Assembly: GCA_944322745.1 (NCBI GenBank)
Contig: CALUPV010000002.1
Location: 248,001 to 312,000 of the forward strand
DNA length: 64,000 nt
Source of the DNA: Candidatus Gastranaerophilales bacterium
Lineage (GTDB): Bacteria > Cyanobacteriota > Vampirovibrionia > Gastranaerophilales > Gastranaerophilaceae
Reading direction: 5' to 3'
A model generated the notes under the pieces. It did no database searches and was not told the DNA's origin. It worked only from the letters and a program-made list of their open reading frames with translations. The stretch's first letter is position 1. Every line of letters begins with the position of its first letter. This document shows positions 52,740-61,469 of the stretch, piece by piece. Made by a program: the position numbers and the translations under genes.

Positions 52740-54857
52740 ATGCTTAATACATCCAGAATAAAAAATATAAATAAGATAAAAACCCCTTGTGTCTTTGATA
52801 CTTGGAACAACCATTTTGGAGCATACTTTTTGGAAAATGGAAATTCATTTTTCAGATTGTATACCTTTTCAGATGTGAAGAAAGTAGAAATTGAAGTAAA
52901 ACCTTCAAATAAATCTATTTTAAGATATGAGATGAATTATTCAGGAGGAGGTATATGGAGTCTGGAACTTCCATTTGGAACAGTTAAAAATGGAGACAGA
53001 TATCGCTTCTTAATTGATTATAAAGATGAAACTTTCCAAGTAAAAGATCCTTGTTCGATGTGGCAAGATTCTTATTTTAAATGGTCAAGAATATATGATC
53101 ATTCTTTATTTAATTGGACTGATAAAAAATGGATGTGCTGCGAGAATGAAAAGAGAATAAGTCGTTTAGCGAACCAAATGAACGGATTAACACCTGTAAG
53201 TGGTCTAAGAATATATGAGTTACATATTGGCACCTTTACTGACGAAGGGACTTTTCTTTCTGCAAAAGAAAAAATTGAAAGACTTTCTGAAGAATTGCAT
53301 TTTAATACAATTGAAATCATGCCGGTAGAAAATACATATTCTTTTAACTGGGGATATGATGGTGTTGATAAATATGCACCGAATCATACATATGGAACAC
53401 CCGATGATTTAAAAGAGCTTATTAATTATGCGCATAAATGTGGTCTTAACGTGATTATGGATATAGTTCCGAATCATTTAGGACCGGATATTGCAGAATT
53501 GCAAAAAACAGGACCATATACTGATGGAGAAAATTGTTTTGGTTATAAGTTTAATTTTGAAAAAGATGAAAATTGTGTTCAAGTAAGAGATTTTATAATC
53601 GGAGCTGCTTTAAATTGGATAATAAATTATCACTGTGATGGTTTGCGTGTTGATATGACCAAATTTATGTGCAGTGATTATACAATGAAACAAATGGTGG
53701 CAGAAATTAATTTTCACGCACCTGATGCCTTTTTAATTGCAGAAGATGGTAGAGATAATGATACAAGAGTTATACAACCATTCCCATATTTTGAAAAAGA
53801 AGAAAATGAATTACATCATGAAGCATATATAGAAAAAATAAGAAGAAATAATATTTCGCTTTCTGCTTTGGGTTTTGATTCAGAATGGGATTTCCCCTTT
53901 CATAAAGAAATAGCATCAATGATATTAGGCTCTTGGGATTGCAGGATAAAAAATTTATCTTCTTTTGATTATTCATTGAGAGCTGCTCAAACAAGAGTTA
54001 AATATCCAATGAGTCACGATGAAATAGGGAATATTGATGGTACTCGCTTAATTTCCAAAGTTGTTGTTAATGAATTAAACCTTAGAAATAAAATGATAGA
54101 TTGCTCTGAGAATGAAAAGTGTAAGTTAATGGCGCATGCTTCACATAGAATACTTGTATCTTTGGTTACCGGTCAATTAGAAAATATGTCTGCTGAGGAG
54201 CGAATTAAGTTCTATAATAAAAATAAAATTGCAGTAGATATACCTGTTGAACAAGTCAAAGAGGCATATTTTAAAGCTATACAAATGCATATGCTCGCGA
54301 TTGGAAAGGTATATTCAATTCCAGGACCCAAGATGATATTTCAAGGTGATGAATCTGCAAATTTATCTTATTTTAAATTTTTTAGAAAATTCTCAATCGG
54401 ACCTGAGACTTATCTAAAAGAAAAAGGATATGAGCCGGGGCTGCCTGCTTTTCTTGATTCTAAACTCTCAGCAGTTAAAGTTTCTGATAAATATTCTTAC
54501 ATTAATAAATGTGTTGAAGAATATGTCAGGGATTTAAATTTATTATGCGAACATTACATAGCTCTTTCTTCGGGTCATATAGAAAAAACATTTGTTTTTG
54601 AACAGTCAGATACTCATGCTGTTCATTGTAAAAAAATATATAACGAAGTTTTTTCAATTTCTAATTTTAAATCAACCTCATATTATAAGAATTACGGAAT
54701 TATGTTCCCAAAAGGAAGGTGGAAAGAAATATTTAATTCAGACAGGCTTGAATATTTTGGTGAGAACAAATACTTAAATGAAGACAGCATTAAAGAAAAT
54801 TTTTCATATATTTCACTGCCTTCATATGGGATTGTTTTCTTTGAAAAAGTTGTGTGA
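52740..54857 (+). CDS. GH13 enzyme, branching-enzyme / TreZ-like
   Basis: 705 residues: N-terminal CBM48-like beta domain, then a (beta/alpha)8 GH13 core. Nucleophile Asp305 (DGLRVDMTKF), acid/base Glu335 (LIAEDGRD) and Asp427 (MSHDEIGN) are all present, plus IMDIVPNHLG. Residue order and length recall glycogen branching enzyme and malto-oligosyltrehalose trehalohydrolase; I cannot separate them by eye. It implies storage of an alpha-glucan. Divergent from ribF, with a weak Shine-Dalgarno AAAGAAAGAGA. Confidence 0.85.
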   Translation: MLNTSRIKNINKIKTPCVFDTWNNHFGAYFLENGNSFFRLYTFSDVKKVEIEVKPSNKSILRYEMNYSGGGIWSLELPFGTVKNGDRYRFLIDYKDETFQVKDPCSMWQDSYFKWSRIYDHSLFNWTDKKWMCCENEKRISRLANQMNGLTPVSGLRIYELHIGTFTDEGTFLSAKEKIERLSEELHFNTIEIMPVENTYSFNWGYDGVDKYAPNHTYGTPDDLKELINYAHKCGLNVIMDIVPNHLGPDIAELQKTGPYTDGENCFGYKFNFEKDENCVQVRDFIIGAALNWIINYHCDGLRVDMTKFMCSDYTMKQMVAEINFHAPDAFLIAEDGRDNDTRVIQPFPYFEKEENELHHEAYIEKIRRNNISLSALGFDSEWDFPFHKEIASMILGSWDCRIKNLSSFDYSLRAAQTRVKYPMSHDEIGNIDGTRLISKVVVNELNLRNKMIDCSENEKCKLMAHASHRILVSLVTGQLENMSAEERIKFYNKNKIAVDIPVEQVKEAYFKAIQMHMLAIGKVYSIPGPKMIFQGDESANLSYFKFFRKFSIGPETYLKEKGYEPGLPAFLDSKLSAVKVSDKYSYINKCVEEYVRDLNLLCEHYIALSSGHIEKTFVFEQSDTHAVHCKKIYNEVFSISNFKSTSYYKNYGIMFPKGRWKEIFNSDRLEYFGENKYLNEDSIKENFSYISLPSYGIVFFEKVV

Positions 54858-54861
54858 TATT

Positions 54862-56115
54862 CTAGATTCTTTCCAATACGTAACTTATAGCACCTTTATT
54901 TTCATCAAAAACTGATTTCGCATTTTTGCAAAATTCACTGTATTCATTTTGATTATTGTATAAGTTTGTCAGACTATTAATAAGTTCTGTTTCATCATTT
55001 ACAATTTTTGCGCATTTTTTATCAGTAAGAATTTTATATACATCTTTGAAATTAAAAGTAGATGGACCTGAAATTACAGGTTTATTCCATATTGTTGCTT
55101 CAAGAGGATTATGACCTCCTGTGCCAGAGAAACTTCCTCCAATATAAGCAACATAACATATTGAAAATAATTTTGATAACTCTCCCATTGTATCAAGCAG
55201 AATTATTTCATTATCAATAAAATTATCATTTTTTGAACGCTTACCCCATTTTAGTCCTGATTCATCTAAAAGTTTAACTACTTCTTCATATCTTTGAGGG
55301 TGTCTTGGAGCAATTAACAATTTTGAATCCGTATATTCTTTTTTCAATTCTTTAAAAGCATTTAAAACAATTGAATCTTCAGGATTATGCGTACTTGCAG
55401 CTATAAGAACACGATAATTTATAGTTTTTAACTCATTTTCAAATTTTTGAATTTCATTTGTAGTTAAATTGGGTGTTATATCAAATTTCAAATTTCCCAT
55501 TACTTCCACTTTATCATCTTTTGCTCCGATATCTATAATTCTTTCTGCATCATCATTTGATTGCATAAAGATTTTTGTATATTTGTTTAAAATTGGAGAT
55601 AGAAATAATTTGATTTTTTTATAACCATTATATGAATGTGGTGAAATTCTGCCGTTTACACAATATACATTTATTCCTTTTAATTTAGCGATAGATATAA
55701 AACAAGGCCAAATTTCTGTTTCTGCAATAATTATTTTTTGCGGTTTAAAAGTATTAAAAAATGATAATACGCTAAAAAAGAAATCATATGGAAAGTAAGT
55801 AATTTTATCAGCTATATTTTTAAATACTTTTTGTGCAATTTCTTGACCTGTTTTTGTAGTTGTTGTTATTACAATAATTTCATCCGGATGTTTTTTTCTA
55901 TATTCTGTTACTAAATCTTTTATAGCATTTGTTTCGCCTACAGATACTGCGTGGAAAATCGTTGTATTATTACGTTTATTTATTTTAAAAGAATAAAATC
56001 CAATTTTCTCAAAAAAACCGGCTCTAAACTTAGGTTGTATTATAAATGCTATTATTATAAGCGGGATAAATATTATTGTTAAAAGAATTAAAACAATATT
56101 ATACAGAATTATCAT
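54862..56115 (-). CDS. waaA: Kdo transferase WaaA (KdtA)
   Basis: Attaches Kdo to lipid A precursor. 417 residues: one N-terminal membrane anchor, HAVSVGETNA (with a catalytic acidic residue), ETEIWPCF, CVNGRISPHSYNGY, and the GT-B nucleotide site IGGSFSGTGGHNPLEA. Starts 1 base after the secA stop; co-transcription with secA is likely. Together with kdsB and the Lpt genes it shows Kdo-containing LPS. Confidence 0.94.
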   Translation of the reverse strand: MIILYNIVLILLTIIFIPLIIIAFIIQPKFRAGFFEKIGFYSFKINKRNNTTIFHAVSVGETNAIKDLVTEYRKKHPDEIIVITTTTKTGQEIAQKVFKNIADKITYFPYDFFFSVLSFFNTFKPQKIIIAETEIWPCFISIAKLKGINVYCVNGRISPHSYNGYKKIKLFLSPILNKYTKIFMQSNDDAERIIDIGAKDDKVEVMGNLKFDITPNLTTNEIQKFENELKTINYRVLIAASTHNPEDSIVLNAFKELKKEYTDSKLLIAPRHPQRYEEVVKLLDESGLKWGKRSKNDNFIDNEIILLDTMGELSKLFSICYVAYIGGSFSGTGGHNPLEATIWNKPVISGPSTFNFKDVYKILTDKKCAKIVNDETELINSLTNLYNNQNEYSEFCKNAKSVFDENKGAISYVLERI

Positions 56116-56116
56116 T

Positions 56117-58813
56117 TTAGTTATCTTCGTCCTTGTTATCCATCATTATTGTTTGTTCGGGATCCTCAAATCCTTCCGGCATACCATATTGTTCAGGCGT
56201 AACTATTTGTATCCCGAACTTTGTTCTGAATAAGTGTTTTACTGTTTCACTTTGAATGTCATACATCATATTATTAAATAGATCATAAGCTTCTTTTTTG
56301 TATTCAAGTAATGGATTCTTCTGCCCGTATGCTCTTAAACCTATACCATCACGTAGCATATCAATGTTATGTAAATGATCTATCCATCTATTGTCAACAA
56401 CTCTAAGTAATAAATCTTTTTCAAGTTGTCTCATTACATTATCAGACGAAAAAGGTTCTTCTTTTTTATGATTTAAATTATATTGTTCAGCAACTGTATT
56501 ATAAAATTCAACAGTTTTTGTTTCATGTTCTTTATATGCCTCAAGTGCAAAATCCCTTATTTTTGCATAAACATTTTCGTACTTGAGTCCTTGAATATCT
56601 TTGACTTCAATGAAAGATAATTGTGGGATTTCGGAATGAATTTCTTTTGTAAGAGAAACTAAATCTTCATAAATATATTCATCAGGATTCATTCCCGGGG
56701 CAATATATGTTTTAAGCAGTCTATCTACTTCTCTTTCTATCATATAGACAATATCTTCTCTTAAGTCATTTTCTTCAAGAACCCTATTTCTTTGTGCATA
56801 AAATTTCTCACGTTGTAAATTCATAACATCATCATATTCAAGTACACTTTTTCTTGCATCAAAGTGGAAAGTTTCAACTTTCTTTTGATTACTTTCAATT
56901 TGTCTTGTAATAAGCCTGTTTTCAATAGCCATATCTTCTTCAATGTTAAGAGTATTCATAAGCGCCATTATTTGTTGACCGCCAAAAATTCTCATTAAAC
57001 TATCTTCAAGCGATAAGAAGAATCTAGTTGAACCAGGGTCCCCTTGCCTTGCTGCACGACCTCTTAATTGGTTATCAATACGTCTTGATTCATGTCTTTC
57101 TGTACCAATAACATGTAAACCGCCAGCTTCAACAACTTTTGCGTGTTCTTCTTCAGTTATTTTTCTTGTTCTTTCAAGAACTTCATTTTTTATTTCTTCA
57201 TAATTTTGAGTATTTTCAGGTGTAATACCTTTTTTTACAAGTTCTTCTTTTGCAAGATATTCAGGGTTCCCGCCAAGTAATATGTCAGTACCTCTACCTG
57301 CCATATTCGTTGCTATTGTAACTGCACCATAACGACCTGCTTGAGCTATAATATATGCTTCCTTTTCGTGGTGCTTAGCATTTAATATATTGTGTTTAAT
57401 CCCACGTCTTTTCAATAAATCTGAAACCAGTTCGGATTTTTCAATACTGATTGTACCAACTAAAACAGGTCGTCCTGTTTTATTCATTTTTATTATTTCA
57501 TCAACAACTGCAAGATATTTTATTTTTTCTGTTTTATATATGATATCAGGTAAATTTATTCTAATATCAGGCTTATTTGTTGGGATTTGAGTAACCTCAA
57601 GGTTGTAAATTTTACCGAATTCAGCTTCTTCGGTCATAGCTGTACCTGTCATACCGGCTAATTTCGGATATAATCTGAATAGATTTTGGAATGTAATACT
57701 TGCCAGAGTTTGTGTTTCATCTTGAATTTTTACGCCTTCTTTTGCTTCGACTGCTTGATGAAGTCCATCTGACCAGCGTCTTCCTTCCATCAAACGTCCT
57801 GTAAATTCATCAACAATAATGATTTCACCATTTTTAATTACATAGTCAGTATTTAAATGGAAAAGTTCTTTTGCTTTTAAAGCTTGCAAAAGATGATGTG
57901 CGTATTGGTTGTTAATATCGAATAAATCTTTAATTTCAAGTATTTCTTGAGCTTTATCTATACCATCTTCCGTTAGAATAACATTTTTATTTTTTTCATC
58001 GACTTCGTAGTGTTTTCCTTTTGATAATTGTGGTGCAACAGCAGCCATAGTTCGATATAGTTCGGCTGATTTATCAAGTCTACCGCTTATTATTAAAGGT
58101 GTTCTTGCCTCATCAATTAATATACTGTCAACTTCATCTATTATTGCGTAGTTATATGGTCTTTGAACTCTTTGTTCAACAGAAGTTGCCATATTATCTC
58201 TAAGATAGTCAAATCCGAATTCATTATTTGTTCCGTATGTTATATCACATTCATAAGCTTGTTTCTTTAAATGAAAACTTTCATAGTCATTCATTCTGGA
58301 CAAAATAACGCCAACACTCAAACCAAGAAACTTGAATATTTTTCCCATCCATTCACTGTCTCTTTGTGCTAAGTAATCGTTAACAGTAACAATATGCACA
58401 CCTTTACCTGTTAATGCATTTAAGTATGCAGGCAGAGTTGCAACAAGAGTTTTTCCTTCACCTGTTCTCATCTCTGCAATTTGACCCTCGTGTAAAAAGA
58501 TACCGCCTAAAAGCTGAACGTCAAAGTGTCTCATGTTAAGAACACGTTTCCCAGCTTCTCTTACAGTTGCAAATGCTTCAGGCAGAATAGAGTCTAATAC
58601 TTGTTTTTCAAGTTCTCTATCTTTTTTTATATCATCAGATTTTTGTCTGTTTGCCAGTATATTTCTAAATTCTATAGTTTTATTTCTTAATTCTTCATCA
58701 GAAAGTTTTGCAAATTCAGGTTCCAGTGCATTTATGTGTTCCACAACCGGCATCATTTTTTTTATTTTTCTATTATTTGGATCGCCCAATAATTTTAGAA
58801 GTAGATCAATCAT
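56117..58813 (-). CDS. secA: Preprotein translocase ATPase SecA
   Basis: Motor of Sec-dependent secretion. 898 residues: Walker A MRTGEGKTLVATL, DEVDSILIDEARTPLIISG, preprotein cross-linking domain, AGRGTDILLGGNPEYL, helical scaffold and wing domains. The C-terminus ends in an acidic tail and lacks the zinc-binding CxCx8CH domain seen in many SecAs. Good Shine-Dalgarno AGGGAGA. It would export the many signal-peptide proteins of this window. Confidence 0.97.
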   Translation of the reverse strand: MIDLLLKLLGDPNNRKIKKMMPVVEHINALEPEFAKLSDEELRNKTIEFRNILANRQKSDDIKKDRELEKQVLDSILPEAFATVREAGKRVLNMRHFDVQLLGGIFLHEGQIAEMRTGEGKTLVATLPAYLNALTGKGVHIVTVNDYLAQRDSEWMGKIFKFLGLSVGVILSRMNDYESFHLKKQAYECDITYGTNNEFGFDYLRDNMATSVEQRVQRPYNYAIIDEVDSILIDEARTPLIISGRLDKSAELYRTMAAVAPQLSKGKHYEVDEKNKNVILTEDGIDKAQEILEIKDLFDINNQYAHHLLQALKAKELFHLNTDYVIKNGEIIIVDEFTGRLMEGRRWSDGLHQAVEAKEGVKIQDETQTLASITFQNLFRLYPKLAGMTGTAMTEEAEFGKIYNLEVTQIPTNKPDIRINLPDIIYKTEKIKYLAVVDEIIKMNKTGRPVLVGTISIEKSELVSDLLKRRGIKHNILNAKHHEKEAYIIAQAGRYGAVTIATNMAGRGTDILLGGNPEYLAKEELVKKGITPENTQNYEEIKNEVLERTRKITEEEHAKVVEAGGLHVIGTERHESRRIDNQLRGRAARQGDPGSTRFFLSLEDSLMRIFGGQQIMALMNTLNIEEDMAIENRLITRQIESNQKKVETFHFDARKSVLEYDDVMNLQREKFYAQRNRVLEENDLREDIVYMIEREVDRLLKTYIAPGMNPDEYIYEDLVSLTKEIHSEIPQLSFIEVKDIQGLKYENVYAKIRDFALEAYKEHETKTVEFYNTVAEQYNLNHKKEEPFSSDNVMRQLEKDLLLRVVDNRWIDHLHNIDMLRDGIGLRAYGQKNPLLEYKKEAYDLFNNMMYDIQSETVKHLFRTKFGIQIVTPEQYGMPEGFEDPEQTIMMDNKDEDN

Positions 58814-58918
58814 TCTCCCTAATCTCCGATAATATTGTATTTATGAGAATTTTATCATATAAACTTTTTTTTTGAATAAAGATTAATAATATATTAATTT
58901 TTTATTTTTATTGTAAAA

Positions 58919-58988
58919 TTTTCTTAATAAAAAGTCTTAAAAAAGCAAAAATCAACATTGATTGATTTAATTGTTGTAGAATTATAAT
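58919..58988 (+). promoter_or_regulatory. Promoter block shared by the tandem paralogues, copy 1
   Basis: TTTTCTTAA..., TCTTAAAA..., GCAAAA, ATTGATTG, then TATAAT at 58983-58988. Nearly the same order recurs at 59688-59751. TTCTTAA and TCTTAA are 13 bases apart in both. Confidence 0.55.
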
Positions 58989-59007
58989 ATGTAGGAAAGG
59001 TAAAGTC

Positions 59008-59628
59008 ATGAGTATTTCTGCAATTAATTGTACACCAATAAAACCTCAAGCATCATTTGGTTCAGCACAAGGTGTAGATGAGGCGCAAAAAGTTTTAGAA
59101 TTATCAAGACAATTAAATGATTCATTTACTTGCAGTAATTGTAGTAATGGGGATTGTGATAATGAAAAAGTTACTAATAAACATCCTCTTCAAACTGCTA
59201 TTTCTGTTTTAGGTGCTTGTGCAACGATGTTTGCATTAGGTAAAGGTGCAGGTAAAGGTGTTGTTGCTTTAGCAAAGAAAGTTCCTGCTTCTGCAAAAGA
59301 AAATATATTGAACACAGGTAAAAAAGCTGTTTCTGCAATTTCTGAACAAGCTGCTAAATTACCAAAGAATGAAAAAGTATCAACAATTTTATCTAACACT
59401 GTTGGTAAAGCATTTAACAGAGCAAAAGATGTTGTAATGAAAAATCCTGAAAAATCATTTACAACTGCAGCAGGTGTTTTAGCTGCAACAACTTTAGTAC
59501 CTTCTATTGCAACTGCTGATGGTAATAAAGATGGTGTTGCCGATATTGCTCAAAATAATATTAATGCATATGCAAGTGCTTTCAAAAAAGCTGAAATATT
59601 TTCAGATATGATTAATGCATTATCTTAA
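59008..59628 (+). CDS. Unknown protein, SFG-tag family, copy 1
   Basis: 206 residues. The N-terminus MSISAINCTPIKPQASFG resembles that of the next gene. Features in order: SFG at residues 17-19; a cysteine-rich turn (CSNCSNGDC) near residue 43; a hydrophobic, glycine-rich segment (AISVLGACATMFALGKGAGKG); a basic helical region; a second hydrophobic segment (AAGVLAATTLVPSIATA); then a calcium-loop-like DGNKDGVADIAQNN. No classical signal peptide. It might insert in a membrane or be exported by an unusual route; I recognise no family. Confidence 0.75.
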   Translation: MSISAINCTPIKPQASFGSAQGVDEAQKVLELSRQLNDSFTCSNCSNGDCDNEKVTNKHPLQTAISVLGACATMFALGKGAGKGVVALAKKVPASAKENILNTGKKAVSAISEQAAKLPKNEKVSTILSNTVGKAFNRAKDVVMKNPEKSFTTAAGVLAATTLVPSIATADGNKDGVADIAQNNINAYASAFKKAEIFSDMINALS

Positions 59629-59646
59629 TATTTCTAGAAATAATAT

Positions 59647-59677
59647 AAAAAAGAGAACTGTTTAAGTTCTCTTTTTT
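59647..59677 (+). terminator. Terminator between the tandem paralogues
   Basis: AAAAAAGAGAACT (59647-59659) and AGTTCTCTTTTTT (59665-59677). Perfect 13-base arms, so the two paralogues are separately transcribed. Confidence 0.9.
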
Positions 59678-59687
59678 ATTTGTTAAT

Positions 59688-59751
59688 TTTTCTTAACAAT
59701 ACATCTAAAATAGGCAAAATTAAATATTGATTGCATTATATGAATTATAAA
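59688..59751 (+). promoter_or_regulatory. Promoter block shared by the tandem paralogues, copy 2
   Basis: TTTTCTTAA, TCTAAAAT, GCAAAA, TATTGATTG, then GAATTATAAA with TATAAA at 59746-59751. The distance from TTGATT to the -10 is 13 bases here and 19 in copy 1. Confidence 0.5.
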
Positions 59752-59775
59752 AGTCTCTTTTAGAAAGGTAAGAAT

Positions 59776-60390
59776 ATGAATATTTCTGCATCACAATCAA
59801 TTCCTGTTAAAGAACGTACTTCATTTGGTAAAGAATATCAAGTAGAAGATGTCGAACATGTAATGCAATTGACAAGAGAATTGAATGATAGTTTTCAAAG
59901 AGCTGAAGAGCCTGAGCATAAATCAGTCGCTGGTATTTTTGCTTCAGTTGCTGGTGCAATATTAACTATGTTTATTTTAGGTAAATGTGCTGCTTCAAAG
60001 ATAATGACAGCATTCCCAGGTATAACAACTAAATTAGGCTCAGCAATCAGAAAAGGTGCTAATGTTGTAAGAGATTATTCAGATGATGTTGCCAAAGGTG
60101 CTAAGTTACAAAAAGGTGGGAAATATACACAATTTGTTGGAGACAAGGTATCTAAAGCAGAAAGTTTCTTAAGAAAAAATTATATAAAATTAAGAGATAA
60201 ATCAGGGGCGGAAAATCTTATAACTAATGCTGCCGGTTTGACTGCAGTTGCGACTATTGCACCTGAAGTTATTTCGGTAGATGGTAATAATGATGGTGTT
60301 TCTGATATTGCTCAAAAAAATGTTAATGCATATAAAAATGCATTGAGAAATGTCGGTATTATTTCTGAAATTGTAGAAGCACTTGCATAA
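59776..60390 (+). CDS. Unknown protein, SFG-tag family, copy 2
   Basis: 204 residues, paralogous to 59008. N-terminus MNISASQSIPVKERTSFGK; a hydrophobic glycine-rich segment (GIFASVAGAILTMFILGKC) at the same place; a second hydrophobic segment (AAGLTAVATIAPEVISV); then DGNNDGVSDIAQKNVNAYKN. It lacks the cysteine-rich turn of copy 1. Identity is highest in the last ~45 residues and the SFG tag. Shine-Dalgarno AGAAAGG. A terminator follows. Function unknown. Confidence 0.75.
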   Translation: MNISASQSIPVKERTSFGKEYQVEDVEHVMQLTRELNDSFQRAEEPEHKSVAGIFASVAGAILTMFILGKCAASKIMTAFPGITTKLGSAIRKGANVVRDYSDDVAKGAKLQKGGKYTQFVGDKVSKAESFLRKNYIKLRDKSGAENLITNAAGLTAVATIAPEVISVDGNNDGVSDIAQKNVNAYKNALRNVGIISEIVEALA

Positions 60391-60416
60391 AAAAGTAATA
60401 AGAATATTTAAAAAAT

Positions 60417-60446
60417 AAAAACTGACTATGTTAATAGCCAGTTTTT
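60417..60446. terminator. Hairpin terminator with one mismatch
   Basis: AAAAACTG-A-CTAT with ATAG-C-CAGTTTTT; one mismatch in the stem, T6 at the end. It lies between the second paralogue and convergent lysR-type gene. Confidence 0.7.
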
Positions 60447-60460
60447 TAAATACAATTATT

Positions 60461-61351
60461 TTATTTTAGATTATTTACCTCATATAATCTTTCCAAAAAT
60501 ATTTTAGCACATTTTGAAATTGGATGATTTTTCTTCCAAGCAACAAGAATACCTGCCTCCAATGACGGTTTTAATGGTTTAAAGCTAAGTTTAGAATTTC
60601 CGGTTAAATTAATTAATCTATCAATACATAAAGCATAACCAAAACCTTCTTCAACCATAATAGAAGCATTAAATAACAAGTTATATGAACCGATAATATT
60701 TAATTTTTCAAAATCATAGCTAAGCCAGCCGGAAATTAAATTTTTTACTAAATATTGCCTGGATGTTAATATTGGTATATTTTTCATATCATTTGGCTCA
60801 ATAAATTCTTTATCAGCCAGTAAAGAGTCTTTTCTCATTAAAAGTCCCCATCGGTCTTTTTCATTCAATTGAATAAAACCATACTCTTTTTTATCAATCG
60901 GCTCAATAAATAGCCCAAAATCCAAAAGTCCTTTATCAAGTTTTTCTCTTACATCTTCACCATTTCCGCTATAAAGATGATATTTAATATTCGGATATAT
61001 TGCAGATAATTCTTTGACTGTTCTTGCTATTATACGCATTGCTTCAGTTTCGCCGCCACCAATGTATATATCTCCTGTCAAATTCTTTTCATCAAATAAG
61101 AATTCCGACTCTGTTTTATTTGCTAATTCAACAATTTCTTGTGCTCTTGCTTTTAGAAGTTTTCCGTCATCTGTTAGTGTAACTTTCTTATTTCTTTTAC
61201 CTCTAACCAACAGCTTTGTTTTTAATTCATTTTCAAGATCCATTAACTGCCTTGACAATGTTGGCTGAGTTATATGCAAAACATCTGCTGCTTTTGAAAT
61301 ACTTTGCTCTTCTGCTACTGCTAAAAAATATTTTAAAACTCTAATTTCCAT
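60461..61351 (-). CDS. LysR-family transcriptional regulator
   Basis: 296 residues. N-terminal winged helix EIRVLKYFLAVAEEQSISKAADVLHITQPTLSRQLMDLE in parts, then a two-lobe effector domain (GDIYIGGGETEAM, LDFGLFIEP). CynR-type subgroup by general look. Divergent from the CMD-cupin gene with 118 bases between, which is the normal layout for the operon it controls. Start fits a leaderless message, with -10 TAAAAT 6 bases before the ATG. Confidence 0.93.
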   Translation of the reverse strand: MEIRVLKYFLAVAEEQSISKAADVLHITQPTLSRQLMDLENELKTKLLVRGKRNKKVTLTDDGKLLKARAQEIVELANKTESEFLFDEKNLTGDIYIGGGETEAMRIIARTVKELSAIYPNIKYHLYSGNGEDVREKLDKGLLDFGLFIEPIDKKEYGFIQLNEKDRWGLLMRKDSLLADKEFIEPNDMKNIPILTSRQYLVKNLISGWLSYDFEKLNIIGSYNLLFNASIMVEEGFGYALCIDRLINLTGNSKLSFKPLKPSLEAGILVAWKKNHPISKCAKIFLERLYEVNNLK

Positions 61352-61357
61352 ACATTT

Positions 61358-61386
61358 ATTTTAACCACTTATTATATGCTCGTCAA
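61358..61386 (-). promoter_or_regulatory. Promoter of the LysR gene overlapping its operator
   Basis: On the minus strand TTGACG (61381-61386), 17-base spacer, TAAAAT (61358-61363), then 6 bases to the ATG. The -35 lies within the LysR-type palindrome, so self-repression is expected. Confidence 0.6.
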
Positions 61387-61393
61387 GCATATA
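61373..61393. promoter_or_regulatory. LysR-type operator palindrome
   Basis: TATATGCT and AGCATATA, perfect 8-base arms around a 5-base centre (CGTCA). The inner sequence holds the T-N11-A box of LysR proteins. It lies between the two divergent starts. Confidence 0.7.
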
Positions 61394-61469
61394 TAATTAT
61401 ACAATATAGGTATTTGCTATTTTATAGAAATAGATAAATAATGAAAATACAGAAAATGAGGTTATATAT

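Noticed and set aside
52682-52810. Longer ribF start at 52810
   Set aside because: It would overlap the divergent GH13 gene and add a hydrophobic leader foreign to RibF; TATAAT-N6-ATG at 52681 explains the shorter start.
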